This document shows, piece after piece, positions 9,169 through 19,478 of a stretch of DNA of 64,000 bases. The notes under the pieces were generated by a model that was not told where the DNA came from, ran no database searches, and saw only the letters and a list, made by a program, of their open reading frames with translations. The position numbers and the translations under genes are program-made. The stretch spans positions 186,001-250,000 of the forward strand of contig CAJJBI010000006.1 of assembly GCA_905182465.1 (NCBI GenBank), read 5' to 3'. This DNA is from Opitutaceae bacterium BACL24 MAG-120322-bin51. Lineage in GTDB: Bacteria > Verrucomicrobiota > Verrucomicrobiia > Opitutales > Coraliomargaritaceae. How positions within the stretch are numbered: position 1 is the first letter of the stretch; each line of letters opens with the position of its first letter.

Positions 9169-9258
9169 TTATGTTTGGCGGCGCTTGAGAGCCATACAGG
9201 CAAGATTTAACATGCCAGTGATAAGCGCATATGTATTAGGTTCTAAGACCACTGTAAA
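9169..9258 (-). pseudogene. Remnant of a PEP-CTERM protein gene (C-terminal sorting signal only)
   Basis: On the minus strand, directly after rho, the frame reads LEPNTYALITGMLNLACMAL and then KRRQT before a stop. This is the layout of a Verrucomicrobia PEP-CTERM tail: a Glu-Pro-x-Thr/Ser-Tyr-Ala box, a hydrophobic helix, then a basic cluster. Only 29 codons are open, with a TGA upstream, no credible start and no ribosome binding site; the rest of the protein is gone because rho begins nine bases away. In intact proteins this tail targets the product for exosortase processing at the envelope. I read it as the surviving 3' end of a lost gene. Confidence 0.6.
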
Positions 9259-9265
9259 TCAGCGC

Positions 9266-10465
<1,200 letters not shown>

Positions 10466-10832
10466 AGCATGGCGCGTGTGTGCTTTAATAAATTAGTAAA
10501 AAGGTGTGACTGGCTGTGGCAGGTCACATGCTGTTGGAAAATTACCCAGAGCAATGTAGTGAGGTGCGTTAGAACGAATAGACCGATAACAGTCTCTCAT
10601 CGGGTCGATCATCCACAGGGCTGATTTTCCATGTGGTTAATTGTCCATGCGGACAAATGATGCGGCGCATTATGAGTACGTTTTCCGTAACGCGATCTCA
10701 TAAATATAAGCGGCAATCATTTCGACCTGTCAATGACTATAATCTGGAGGCTGTCGCGCTTCCGCAGGGAGCGAGATCTAGTGTGCCTGTCCAGAAAGAC
10801 GCCTCATATAAGCATAAGTCTAAATCGTTAAT
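10466..10832 (-). other. Long non-coding stretch upstream of rho
   Basis: 367 bases without a convincing gene. A plus-strand open frame of 67 codons exists (10633-10836) but has no family resemblance. The stretch contains a perfect small palindrome, TTGTCC-ATGC-GGACAA (10641-10656), and a minus-strand promoter candidate. It probably holds the rho promoter and a leader of more than 200 bases. Long, self-regulated rho leaders are known in other bacteria. Confidence 0.35.
10703..10733 (-). promoter_or_regulatory. Candidate sigma-70 promoter of rho
   Basis: Minus strand: a perfect TTGACA (10728-10733) followed after 19 bases by TATATT (10703-10708, 5 of 6 matches). The spacing is longer than the preferred 17 bases, so this is tentative. 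It would give rho a leader of about 230 bases. Confidence 0.3.
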
Positions 10833-11291
10833 CTAGCCAAAGTGTCGAATCATCGCCTCAGTGCGGTAGTCGAATATCCGATTCAGCTCTTTCTTTACAT
10901 AAATTGCGCGGGCGATTGCGCCGAAGGGCCCGAATGGCATAATGTAGTTAATGTGGTCGACGAATCGCACGCCGGCTTCGACCTTGGATATCTCGTGGTA
11001 GTGGAACCAAAGCTTGTAGGGGCCAACCAGTTGCTCGTCTACGAAGGAGTGCCGCTCGCGGATGTGCTTTAGCTCGCTCAGCCAAGTTTGCTTCCCTATC
11101 ATCGGAATACCTACTCGATATTCGACCAGAAGGCCTTCGTGCATCTCCTCGGGTAGATCACTGACGATCTCGAAGACCATGTCATCGGGCGTGATGAGGT
11201 CTAGATTCTTTGGCGAGCGTATGAAGTCCCAAGCAGTTTCCAAATCTGTCTGGATCGTTAATTCACTGTGGAGCTGGTGGATTTTGGGCAT
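10833..11291 (-). CDS. SRPBCC-family (START-like) ligand-binding protein
   Basis: A 152-residue protein that fits the SRPBCC/START fold: an N-terminal strand HQLHSELTIQTDLETAWDFI, the helix that follows with the typical 'A-W-x-F-x-P-x-N' pattern (SPKNLDLITP), then alternating strands and a long C-terminal helix (AIARAIYVKKELNRIFDYR). Such proteins bind hydrophobic ligands in a deep cavity or act as cyclases. It is divergent from the desaturase with 88 bases between, so the two may share a control region. Relatives are often found next to Cfa-type methyltransferase genes, which fits the cassette opposite. The ligand is unknown. Confidence 0.75.
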   Translation of the reverse strand: MPKIHQLHSELTIQTDLETAWDFIRSPKNLDLITPDDMVFEIVSDLPEEMHEGLLVEYRVGIPMIGKQTWLSELKHIRERHSFVDEQLVGPYKLWFHYHEISKVEAGVRFVDHINYIMPFGPFGAIARAIYVKKELNRIFDYRTEAMIRHFG

Positions 11292-11379
11292 ACGATAAGA
11301 TCGTCTTGCAGCAGCTTGCCTTACTTGATGTTTGCTGTAAGTTAACTTTCTAGGGAACGTTCCTTCAATCTATTCTACT

Positions 11380-12288
11380 ATGCAAAAGATACGAACGATT
11401 TTACAACATGCTCTTCGTGATGAAGATAACCGTCTATTGATGGCTTCTTCTCCCATTTTCTTCATGCACTTGCTCGCGCTTGGGGTCTTTTTTACTGGTT
11501 TCAGCTGGGTTGCGGTAGTGGCGCTCGCGATTACCTACGTAGTTAGAGTCTTTGCTCTAACTGCTGGCTTTCACCGTTATTTTTCTCACCGTGCTTTCAA
11601 AACAAGTCGCACCTTTCAGTTCATCATGGCCTGGGTGGGGACTTCGTCCGCGCAGTTAGGTCCGATGTGGTGGGCAGCAAACCATAGACACCATCACCAG
11701 CACTCTGATAAGGAGGAAGATATCCACTCGCCAGTAATTAAGGACGCTTTTTGGTCGCACATCGGTTGGGTGCTCTGCCGTGCTTACGGCTCGATCCAGC
11801 ATGACCGTATCAAAGACCTCACCAAGTATCCGGAACTACGCTTCATCGATCGTTTTCATGTCCTGCCAGTGCTTTCGTTAATCATTCTACTTTTCGTCAC
11901 AGGTGCTGGACTCAATGCTTTCTACCCTGCGCTGGGCACCAGCGGCCTGCAGCTTGTAATGTGGGGTTTCTTTCTTAGTACTGTCTTGGTCTATCATGTC
12001 ACATTTTGCGTCAACTCAGTTACTCACATCGTCGGCACAAAACGTTTTGTGACCGACGACGAAAGCCGCAACAGTTGGTGGGTCTCCTTGCTCACTTTTG
12101 GAGAAGGGTGGCATAACAACCACCACCGCTGGCCGCTTTCTGCACGCCAGGGTATGTATTGGTGGGAGCTAGATATGAGCTATTGGGGACTCTGTGCGCT
12201 TGAAAAGCTAGGCCTCGTCTGGGATCTAAAAGTGTATCCTAAGAAAATCTACGAGGAAGCCGCCGCGACCCCGCCCATCGAACCCTAG
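11380..12288 (+). CDS. Acyl-CoA/acyl-lipid desaturase (delta-9 type)
   Basis: Di-iron membrane enzyme that introduces a double bond into fatty acyl chains using O2. The three histidine boxes are complete: HRYFSH (residues 65-70), HRHHHQH (102-108) and HNNHH (245-249). Four membrane segments are visible (near residues 27-60, 80-95, 162-180, 190-212). At 302 residues it matches the delta-9 group (bacterial DesC/OLE1 core without cytochrome b5). It is the first gene of a three-gene run: the DUF1295 gene follows 1 base later, then a Cfa-type methyltransferase that uses exactly such double bonds as substrate. Confidence 0.92.
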   Translation: MQKIRTILQHALRDEDNRLLMASSPIFFMHLLALGVFFTGFSWVAVVALAITYVVRVFALTAGFHRYFSHRAFKTSRTFQFIMAWVGTSSAQLGPMWWAANHRHHHQHSDKEEDIHSPVIKDAFWSHIGWVLCRAYGSIQHDRIKDLTKYPELRFIDRFHVLPVLSLIILLFVTGAGLNAFYPALGTSGLQLVMWGFFLSTVLVYHVTFCVNSVTHIVGTKRFVTDDESRNSWWVSLLTFGEGWHNNHHRWPLSARQGMYWWELDMSYWGLCALEKLGLVWDLKVYPKKIYEEAAATPPIEP

Positions 12289-12289
12289 G

Positions 12290-13075
12290 ATGCTAAGCTT
12301 CTGGATCAGTTTTTTCTGTATCGGAATCTTTGTGGCAACTGCCGCCTACCAGATCGCGCGCAAACTCAAGCTCATGGCGATTGTCGATACAATTTGGACT
12401 GCTGGCTTGGGTATATCTGCTTTAATTTATCACACAGTAGCGGGGTTGGAATCAATTCGCTCATGGGCTGTTTTATTGGTAATATTTTTATGGTCGTTTA
12501 GGCTCAGCTTTCACCTATTTAGAGACCGTGTCTTTACTGGTCACGAAGACCCTCGCTATAAGGCGCTCGCCGAGCATTGGGGCGCAAAGTCTGCGCGAAA
12601 CTTTTACTTTCTGTTTCTCGCCCAGATCATCTTTATCGCGCTCTTTTTATTTCCGGTCAGCATCGCGATGCAAAATCCCCAGCCAGTTTGGACATGGACA
12701 GACACCCTAGCCGTTCTGATCGGGATTTCTGCAATGTTAGGGGAGTGGATCGCTGACCGCCAACTAGCTGCCTTTCGCGCCAACCCTAAAAACAAAGGGG
12801 GCGTCTGCAAGGATCGCCTTTGGCGCTACTCACGACACCCAAACTACTTTTTCGAATGGTTGCACTGGTTCGCTTATCTCGCTTTTGCTGTGGGTTCATC
12901 GTCGGTGGGGTTCGCTCTGGTCGGTCCCATTGCGATGTTCATTTTCCTTCGTTTTTTGACGGGCGTGCCCTATGCTGAGATGTCTTCACTTAAAAGTCGC
13001 GGCGAGGCTTACCGCCAATATCAATCTTCGACGAATGCCTTCTTCCCATGGATCCCACGAGACAAGACAACCTAA
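12290..13075 (+). CDS. DUF1295 membrane protein (steroid 5-alpha-reductase-like fold)
   Basis: A 261-residue multi-pass membrane protein with about six hydrophobic segments. The conserved C-terminal motif LWRYSRHPNYFFEWLHWF (near residues 178-195) is the DUF1295/steroid 5-alpha-reductase and isoprenylcysteine methyltransferase-type signature, in which Arg-His-Pro-Asn-Tyr shapes a cofactor site. The reaction is not established for this group. It sits between a desaturase and a Cfa-type methyltransferase and overlaps the latter by 28 bases, so a lipid-modifying role, possibly reduction of an unsaturated or methylated acyl intermediate, is an inference from context. Confidence 0.85.
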   Translation: MLSFWISFFCIGIFVATAAYQIARKLKLMAIVDTIWTAGLGISALIYHTVAGLESIRSWAVLLVIFLWSFRLSFHLFRDRVFTGHEDPRYKALAEHWGAKSARNFYFLFLAQIIFIALFLFPVSIAMQNPQPVWTWTDTLAVLIGISAMLGEWIADRQLAAFRANPKNKGGVCKDRLWRYSRHPNYFFEWLHWFAYLAFAVGSSSVGFALVGPIAMFIFLRFLTGVPYAEMSSLKSRGEAYRQYQSSTNAFFPWIPRDKTT

Positions 13076-14403
13076 GCAGAAACAGTCAGCGTCTGGTGAG
13101 TGAGTATCAGCCTTCGGGAAACGCACTGTCTAACACTCCGGAATCGGGGACCAATTCTGAGCGCGTCAGTTCACTCGGGGGCGACACGAATACTCTTCCC
13201 GCATCTGTTAAGGTTGCATCGTGGAAACACCCCCGCCCGATCGAGCGCTTCTTTGCTTGGATGTTGCGCAATTTAGGCGGTGGTAGTCTACAAATCACTT
13301 TCCCTAGCGGAGCTCAAACTATTGTTGGCGATAGCGGCTTTCCGTTGTTCCAGCTAAAGATTAAAAATCCGCATTTTTTTAATAAGGTCCTCTCCGGTGG
13401 AAGCGTTGGTTTCGGGGAGTCCTACGTTGAAGGCGATTGGGATACGCCCGATCTTTCTGGGCTACTTCTACTGTTGGCAAAAAACCAAAAAGATCTCGGC
13501 CGCGTCGGTCGAGGTTTCTCAATCATAGCCAAGCAAGCCAACCGTATCTACCATAAAGCGCGGCGTAATACTCTGGGTCGAAGTAAGGAAAACATTCAAG
13601 CGCACTACGATTTAAGTAACGATTTTTACCAAACTTTCCTTGATCCGAGCATGACTTACTCCAGCGCTCTTTTCCAGTCGCTCGAGGAGAGCCTAGAACA
13701 AGCACAGTTTAATAAAATCGACCGGATGCTAGATCTGGCACACGTGGGTGAGGGTGACAGCATCCTCGAAATTGGTTCGGGTTGGGGAGCGCTCGCACTC
13801 CGTGCCGCGCAGCGTGGCTGCCGGGTTAAAACCATCACCTTGTCTAATGAGCAGTTTACTTACGCTAAGGATCTGTTTGAGCGTGAGGGCGTAAGCGACC
13901 GCGTTGAGATCGTGCTAGAGGACTATCGAATTCAAACAGGCTTGTATGATGCCGTGCTCTCTTGCGAAATGATTGAGGCGGTCGGCCGCGAATATTTAGA
14001 CAGCTATTTTCAAATTGTCAGTCAGTCGCTCAAGCCAAAGGGGCGCGCTGTCATTCAAGCAATCACGATTCCCGATGAACGCTATGAGAGCTACAGCCGC
14101 AGTTGCGATTGGATACAAAAACACATTTTTCCAGGCGGGCACTTGCCCTCGCCCAGCGCAATCCGCGAGCACATAGTGAGAGCGGGCGAGGCCACTGAGG
14201 TTAAGATGGAATCCTTCGGTCACGACTACGCCGAAACTCTCCGCCGCTGGGCGACGAGTTTCAATGCCGCCGAGTCGGCTGTGGACGGGCTCGGCTTCGA
14301 TAAGGCTTTCCGTCGCAAGTGGAACTACTATCTAAGCTACTGCGAGGCAGGTTTTGACGCAGATCTGATTGACGTGCAGCACGTCGTGATTGAAAAGGAT
14401 TAA
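13048..14403 (+). CDS. cfa: Cyclopropane-fatty-acyl-phospholipid synthase family methyltransferase
   Basis: SAM-dependent methyltransferase acting on double bonds of membrane acyl chains. The first 55 residues look disordered and the exact start is unsure; the ATG at 13048 overlaps the DUF1295 gene by 28 bases. Then comes the Cfa N-terminal domain, with GSVGFGESYVEGDW near residues 115-128. The catalytic domain has HYDLSNDFY and MTYSSALF, the SAM-binding loop ILEIGSGWGALA near 240-251, the SCEMIEAVG segment and RSCDWIQKHIFPGG. It could make cyclopropane rings or methyl branches; sequence alone does not decide. Confidence 0.9.
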   Translation: MDPTRQDNLSRNSQRLVSEYQPSGNALSNTPESGTNSERVSSLGGDTNTLPASVKVASWKHPRPIERFFAWMLRNLGGGSLQITFPSGAQTIVGDSGFPLFQLKIKNPHFFNKVLSGGSVGFGESYVEGDWDTPDLSGLLLLLAKNQKDLGRVGRGFSIIAKQANRIYHKARRNTLGRSKENIQAHYDLSNDFYQTFLDPSMTYSSALFQSLEESLEQAQFNKIDRMLDLAHVGEGDSILEIGSGWGALALRAAQRGCRVKTITLSNEQFTYAKDLFEREGVSDRVEIVLEDYRIQTGLYDAVLSCEMIEAVGREYLDSYFQIVSQSLKPKGRAVIQAITIPDERYESYSRSCDWIQKHIFPGGHLPSPSAIREHIVRAGEATEVKMESFGHDYAETLRRWATSFNAAESAVDGLGFDKAFRRKWNYYLSYCEAGFDADLIDVQHVVIEKD

Positions 14404-14428
14404 CTAGCTAGTCTTGGTTCGTTATCTA

Positions 14429-15283
14429 CTACGATAAAAACCGTTCAGTAAGGCAGTCGACTATGTAGTCGTGCGCTTCTTCAACCGTATCGACGATCTT
14501 GAACAGATCGACATCCTCTGATGAAATGGTACCCCATTTGACGAGTGCATCAAAATCGCAGACGTCATTCCAAAATTCACTTCCGAATAGCACTATTGGT
14601 GGCACCTCCTCGATCTTCTTAGTTTGCACTAGAGTGAGCGTTTCAAAGAGTTCATCCATCGTGCCGAAGCCGCCAGGGAATGCGACGAGTGCTTTGGCTA
14701 ATAATACGAACCAGTATTTGCGCACGAAGAAATAGTGGAACTCAAACTGTAATTCTTTGGGTATGTATTCGTTGACGCCTTGCTCGAAAGGCAAGCTGAT
14801 GCCGAGGCCTACAGATTTACCGCCTGCATTGTGTGCGCCGAGATTGGCCGCCTCCATGATGCCAGGTCCCCCGCCCGAACAAATCAAGAAACGCCTCTGA
14901 TGATCTTTGGAAAGACTCATCGACCATCGGGTCAGCGACTCGGATAGTTGTACGGCGGCGTCATAGTAGGGTGCCGATTTGATGGCACACTCCGCTTGTT
15001 GGAGGCTTCGCTTTTCTTCAACCGTCAGGTTCTCAGGGTCTTTGATCGCAGATTTGATTACAGCGAGTTCTCTCTCGGCAATTGCGATTGGTTTAGTCCG
15101 GGCAGAGCCAAAAAGCACGATTGTGTCTTCGACGTTTTGTTTCGCGAAGCGGAGGCCAGGCTCGGTCATTTCGCAAAGTATTCGGATGTTACGAGCAGGG
15201 TCGCTATTTAAGAAATCGAGGTTTTTATAGGCTTTGAGCGGCCATTCGTCACGGGAGGAATCTGTGGGTAGTATCATAGCCAA
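14429..15283 (-). CDS. LOG-family protein (TIGR00730-type Rossmann fold)
   Basis: A 284-residue protein with the LOG signature: GGGPGIMEAANLGAH in the middle and PGGFGTMDELFE towards the end, the two glycine-rich loops that hold the nucleotide phosphate in cytokinin riboside 5'-monophosphate phosphoribohydrolases. Bacterial members hydrolyse nucleoside monophosphates to base plus ribose 5-phosphate. They are often misnamed lysine decarboxylases. The N-terminal 100 residues are longer than in minimal LOG proteins and are mainly helical. It is convergent with the Cfa-type gene and separated from mutL by 84 bases on the same strand. Confidence 0.85.
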   Translation of the reverse strand: MAMILPTDSSRDEWPLKAYKNLDFLNSDPARNIRILCEMTEPGLRFAKQNVEDTIVLFGSARTKPIAIAERELAVIKSAIKDPENLTVEEKRSLQQAECAIKSAPYYDAAVQLSESLTRWSMSLSKDHQRRFLICSGGGPGIMEAANLGAHNAGGKSVGLGISLPFEQGVNEYIPKELQFEFHYFFVRKYWFVLLAKALVAFPGGFGTMDELFETLTLVQTKKIEEVPPIVLFGSEFWNDVCDFDALVKWGTISSEDVDLFKIVDTVEEAHDYIVDCLTERFLS

Positions 15284-15367
15284 GAGTTAGTGGTTCCTTG
15301 TTTGTCAGAGTTTTCTTATGCGAGATGGCACCAATACGCGCAACTTTTGATTGTATCGGTCATGGGT

Positions 15368-17125
15368 TTATTCTTTGCCAAAGCGGCGTTCCCATTCACT
15401 CCAGCTGATTTCGCTAAAGGTAGGCTTACCGAAGGGCGAGGTATGCGGCGTCTCACAGGCGAGTAGGGTTTCGGCCAATTGCTGAACGGCGGCTTCGCTC
15501 ACGTTGTCTTTACGGCGGTAGCTCCCCTCGACGGCCAGCTTGGCCACCGATTCCCAAACGAGCTCGCTCTGCTTGCGAGAGCCGCCGCGCTGGCGGAGAA
15601 GGTCGACCATGTCGCGGACAAAGCCTTCGGCTTGCTCTAGCTCTAGCCATGCGGGCAAAGCTTCTATACGATAAAAGTGGCGGCCGAATTCTTCGACCTG
15701 AAATCCCTGTTTGTTAATTAAATCTAGGTGTGTGAGCAGTGCCTCAGAGGCGAGCGGCTCTAGTTCGACGGTGTGCGGGATAAGCAGGCGTTGGCTCGGT
15801 GGCGTGCTCTCTTTGTAGCTTTTCAAGATTCGCTCAAAACGCACTCGCTGGTCGGCGTAACGTAGATGTAGCATGACTAAGCCACGCGGTGTGTCGAAGA
15901 GCCCGTATTGCCCCTTTAAAATGGATATCAGCCGCCATGATGGGGTGTTTACTTTTGCAGATTCTGCCAGCTTTTGAGATCCAGTAATCGTAGACGTGAG
16001 GGTTGTCTTCGCCGCTCTTGGCGTCATTGGAATGGGTAATGGCTGGCCAGTAGGCATCGAAGCTGTTATGGGATCGACTTCATTTTTGGATACCGGCGCT
16101 CGAAGTTCCGCTTTCGGGCGCTCGGCTTCAGCCGCGACCCTTAGGGTGTCGGTGATTGCCCCTAGCACGAAGCGACGGATTGCGCCGTCATTGCGAAAAC
16201 GCACCTCGCGCTTTGCGGGATGAACGTTGACGTCGACCTCTTGTGGCTCGATTTCGAGAAAGAGAAAGGCGGGTGGATAACGCCCTTTTTGGATGCGACC
16301 ATGATAAGCATCGAGCACGGCGTAACCTAGTGTGCGGCTGTCGACGGGTCGGCGGTTGACTAGGGTGACTAGTTCGCGGCGGGTAGAACGACCGACGCCG
16401 GGCTTGGCGGTCAGTCCGGTCAGTCGGTATCCGGTCTTGGGATCGCTCACATCGACGGAGATCAAGTCGTCGGCTAGGCTTCGCCCCCAAATTTCGGCTA
16501 TGCGATCTCGCAGATCCTCGCAGGCGGGAGATTGGAAGATGGTGCGACCGCTATCGAGCACGCGGAAGGCGACCCGGGGATGCGCCACCGCAAAGAGCCG
16601 TGTATTGTAGGTAATGTGGGCGCTCTCAGTCGGATCGGTCTTGAGGAACTTGCGCCGTGCAGGCACTGAATTAAAGAGCTGTGCAACTTCGATCACAGTG
16701 CCGACGGGCATGCCGCAGTCTTTCTTTTCGATTAGTTTGCCGCCGTTGATTTTGATCTCTGTCCCGTGCTCCCAGCCCTCAGCGCGTGTGCGCAGTGTGA
16801 AGCGTGAGACCGACGCGATTGAGGGCAACGCTTCGCCGCGAAAGCCAAAGCTGGAAACTTCGTTTAGGTCGGCCGCCTCGCGAATTTTACTGGTGGCGTG
16901 GCGTTCTAGCGAGAGTAGTGCTTCATCGGGGCTCATGCCCTTGCCGTTGTCTTCGATGCGGATGTAAGATTTGCCGCCGTTGCGAAACTCGACTTCGATT
17001 CGCGTGGCGCCTGCATCAATACTGTTTTCGACGAGCTCTTTGACCACAGCGACAGGGCGCTCAATTACCTCGCCAGCAGCGATTTGGTTGGCGACTCGGT
17101 CGGGTAATATACGAATCGAGGACAT
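15368..17125 (-). CDS. mutL: DNA mismatch repair protein MutL
   Basis: Mismatch repair ATPase linking MutS recognition to strand removal. The 585-residue protein has the GHKL ATPase motifs near the N-terminus: [38 protein letters not shown] and [16 protein letters not shown]. The transducer domain follows with [10 protein letters not shown] and [14 protein letters not shown]. The C-terminal dimerisation domain is present, but the metal-binding endonuclease motif DQHA-x2-E-x4-E, found in most MutL proteins outside the MutH-containing gammaproteobacteria, is not recognisable: the corresponding place reads [15 protein letters not shown]. It stands alone between a LOG gene and a prepilin remnant. 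Confidence 0.95.
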   Translation of the reverse strand: MSSIRILPDRVANQIAAGEVIERPVAVVKELVENSIDAGATRIEVEFRNGGKSYIRIEDNGKGMSPDEALLSLERHATSKIREAADLNEVSSFGFRGEALPSIASVSRFTLRTRAEGWEHGTEIKINGGKLIEKKDCGMPVGTVIEVAQLFNSVPARRKFLKTDPTESAHITYNTRLFAVAHPRVAFRVLDSGRTIFQSPACEDLRDRIAEIWGRSLADDLISVDVSDPKTGYRLTGLTAKPGVGRSTRRELVTLVNRRPVDSRTLGYAVLDAYHGRIQKGRYPPAFLFLEIEPQEVDVNVHPAKREVRFRNDGAIRRFVLGAITDTLRVAAEAERPKAELRAPVSKNEVDPITASMPTGQPLPIPMTPRAAKTTLTSTITGSQKLAESAKVNTPSWRLISILKGQYGLFDTPRGLVMLHLRYADQRVRFERILKSYKESTPPSQRLLIPHTVELEPLASEALLTHLDLINKQGFQVEEFGRHFYRIEALPAWLELEQAEGFVRDMVDLLRQRGGSRKQSELVWESVAKLAVEGSYRRKDNVSEAAVQQLAETLLACETPHTSPFGKPTFSEISWSEWERRFGKE

Positions 17126-17192
17126 GTACTTATTTACACCTTTTCTAATGAAGCACAGAACCCTGTCTGCAACGCAATTTCTACTTTTCTAC

Positions 17193-17291
17193 CTATCTGA
17201 GCCCGTTGGGGGCCAGAATGGCAATCACAGGCAACTGACCGATCATCATGATCTCGACTAAAGTAAATCCAGACTTGAGGTTTTTAGGCAT
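17193..17291 (-). pseudogene. Remnant of a prepilin-type gene (N-terminal signal only)
   Basis: Minus-strand frame from an ATG at 17291 reads MPKNLKSG, then FTLVEIMMIG and a short hydrophobic run ending ...VIAILAPNGLR before a TAG. MPKNLKSG-FTLVE is a perfect prepilin peptidase site: basic leader, Gly at -1, Phe at +1, Glu at +5. The membrane helix that should follow is shortened by about two residues and the globular domain is missing. I see no continuation in the other frames within the gap. It is the 5' end of a lost pseudopilin gene, located between mutL and the DUF255 gene. Confidence 0.6.
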
Positions 17292-17392
17292 GGCTTACAG
17301 TAACAATTAAACACAGCAATTACTTCTGTCAGTAGATCTAGAGCCTAAATTACTGACAAGCAGACTTCCTTAATTTATTTACAAACAAAGAC

Positions 17393-19399
17393 ATGCCGAA
17401 CCGACTTTCTGAGGAGAATAGCCTCTATTTACAACAGCATGCTTCTAATCCAGTTGAGTGGTATCCATGGGGCGAAGAGGCTCTTAAGGCCGCAGAGACC
17501 TCTGGCAAGCCGCTCTTGGTTTCAATTGGCTATTCTGCTTGTCACTGGTGTCACGTTATGGCGCACGAGAGTTTCGAGGACGAATACATTGCTGGGATCA
17601 TGAATAAACACTTCATTTGCGTGAAGGTCGACCGCGAGGAGCGCCCTGACCTTGATCAGATCTATATGGAGGCTGTGCAGATGATCCAACAACAGGGCGG
17701 TTGGCCGCTTAACGTGTTCTGCCTGCCCGATGGGAGACCGTTTTTTGGTGGCACTTACTTTCCTCCAGAAGACCGAGGTCAGGGGCTTATCCCTTGGCCG
17801 CAGATTTGTATGCGCATCGCCGATTTTTATAAACGCTCAAAGGGCGAACTGATAGAAAATGCCGAGTCTATTCAGAAAAACATCCTCGCGGGCACTCAAG
17901 CCGCTAGCACTGGCGGAGCCTCTAGCGATTGGAATCCCGAATGTTTGCTCGAAGCGGCCCAGGGCATTTGTGGCAACCACGACGACCAATATGGCGGCTT
18001 TGGTGAAGCGCCGAAATTTCCGCCCGCCATGTCACTTAATTTCTTGAGAGCACTTCGCCCTTCAGTCGAGTCCGACCTAGCCGCTCGTATTGATGAAGTT
18101 AGTCATATCACGCTCCGCGCCATGGCGCACGGCGGCCTCTTCGATCAATTTGGCGGCGGCTTTGCCCGCTATAGCGTGGATGCCCACTGGCTGATTCCGC
18201 ACTTCGAGAAGATGCTCTACGACAATGCTCTGTTGATCGATGCCTATACTCGTGCTTGGCTCGATACGCAAGATCCACTCTACGCCGCCGTGGTCGAAGA
18301 AACTATTGGCTGGCTCGATCGCGAAATGTCCGCGCCCGGCGGAAGCTTTTATGCCGCGCTCGATGCTGACAGTGAGGGCGAGGAAGGTCGCTACTACGTA
18401 TGGACACCAGAGCAGGTCGATTCTGTACTGGGCCCTTCACTTGCTCGCGAGTTGCGCGCCGCTTATAACATCACGAAGGAGGGTAACTTTGAGCAGGGAA
18501 AGAGTAACCCTGCGCTTGTCGAGGCTGACTTTGTCGTTCGTGTTAAATTGGCCGATGCACGCCGCCAATTACGCGAGTGCCGTGAGGCCGAGCGCGTGTC
18601 ACCCGGCAAAGACACTAAGATCAGTACTGCATGGAACGGCATGATGATCCGCGCACTCGCCGATGCAGGATTTTACTTCGATCGCCCCGAGTGGACGCAG
18701 CGTGCCCGTAAAGCTATCGATTTTCTTTGGAGCGAACTTGTCACCGAAACTCCTGAGGGAATTCAGCTTAAAGCCGTCTACTACGAAAGGGGCGGTGCAA
18801 AAGTCGACGCATTCTTGCACGACTATGCGCTACTCGCTGAGGCATGCCTCGCCGTGGCCTCCAAAATCGATTGGGTCGAACCCGGTAACTCTGCTACTTA
18901 TCAAGCCCGCGCTCAAGCCTGCGTCGATCAAGCCATGCGATACTTCACGGACGAACACAGTATCGGCTACTACTTTACGGCGGAAGGTGCTGAAACTCCC
19001 GTTGCCCGTCGGAAAGAATGGTTCGATAACGCCACGCCGTCGGGCAATTCCGTCATGCTCCACGCGCTCAGCGGTCTCCACGCACTAACTGGGGACGGTC
19101 GCTATGCGGCTGAGTTTGAAGCCACCCTGCCTGCTTATGCGGACTATGCGGGCAAAGTCGCTGCGGGTGTTGCTCATGGCCTTGAAGCCGCCGCCACCTA
19201 TCAGTCGGGTGTTGCAGTGATCAAGGTAGGAGTCGATGTCGATATGAACGCCCTGCGCAACGCCCTCGCTGATAAAGCATGGCGCCGCACCTTTATCCAA
19301 CAAAGTATGGACTTGTCGCCAAAGCAGATTCAAGTCTGCCTCGGCACCCAATGCCTCACGTCCAATGATGATTTAGCCGCCGCAATGGATCACATGTAA
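17393..19399 (+). CDS. yyaL: Thioredoxin-fold DUF255 protein (YyaL/SPATA20-like)
   Basis: A 668-residue cytoplasmic protein of the YyaL family. The N-terminal thioredoxin-like domain has the family's fixed opening [20 protein letters not shown], the CHWC motif at residues 50-53, [10 protein letters not shown] and [20 protein letters not shown]. The remainder is an (alpha/alpha)6 barrel similar to N-acylglucosamine epimerases and glycosidases ([52 protein letters not shown]-type stretches). The reaction is unknown. sufU starts 79 bases downstream in the same direction and may be cotranscribed. Confidence 0.9.
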   Translation: MPNRLSEENSLYLQQHASNPVEWYPWGEEALKAAETSGKPLLVSIGYSACHWCHVMAHESFEDEYIAGIMNKHFICVKVDREERPDLDQIYMEAVQMIQQQGGWPLNVFCLPDGRPFFGGTYFPPEDRGQGLIPWPQICMRIADFYKRSKGELIENAESIQKNILAGTQAASTGGASSDWNPECLLEAAQGICGNHDDQYGGFGEAPKFPPAMSLNFLRALRPSVESDLAARIDEVSHITLRAMAHGGLFDQFGGGFARYSVDAHWLIPHFEKMLYDNALLIDAYTRAWLDTQDPLYAAVVEETIGWLDREMSAPGGSFYAALDADSEGEEGRYYVWTPEQVDSVLGPSLARELRAAYNITKEGNFEQGKSNPALVEADFVVRVKLADARRQLRECREAERVSPGKDTKISTAWNGMMIRALADAGFYFDRPEWTQRARKAIDFLWSELVTETPEGIQLKAVYYERGGAKVDAFLHDYALLAEACLAVASKIDWVEPGNSATYQARAQACVDQAMRYFTDEHSIGYYFTAEGAETPVARRKEWFDNATPSGNSVMLHALSGLHALTGDGRYAAEFEATLPAYADYAGKVAAGVAHGLEAAATYQSGVAVIKVGVDVDMNALRNALADKAWRRTFIQQSMDLSPKQIQVCLGTQCLTSNDDLAAAMDHM

Positions 19400-19478
19400 T
19401 CGCTCGCAAGTGATGCCCCTCTCGGCACTATGCGTCGATGGTCGTCACAAGTGGAGCCTCTATCACTACTCACAACCC

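Noticed and set aside
10633-10836. 67-codon plus-strand frame in the gap upstream of rho
   Set aside because: No ribosome binding site, no family resemblance, ordinary non-coding composition, and it crosses the end of the SRPBCC gene.
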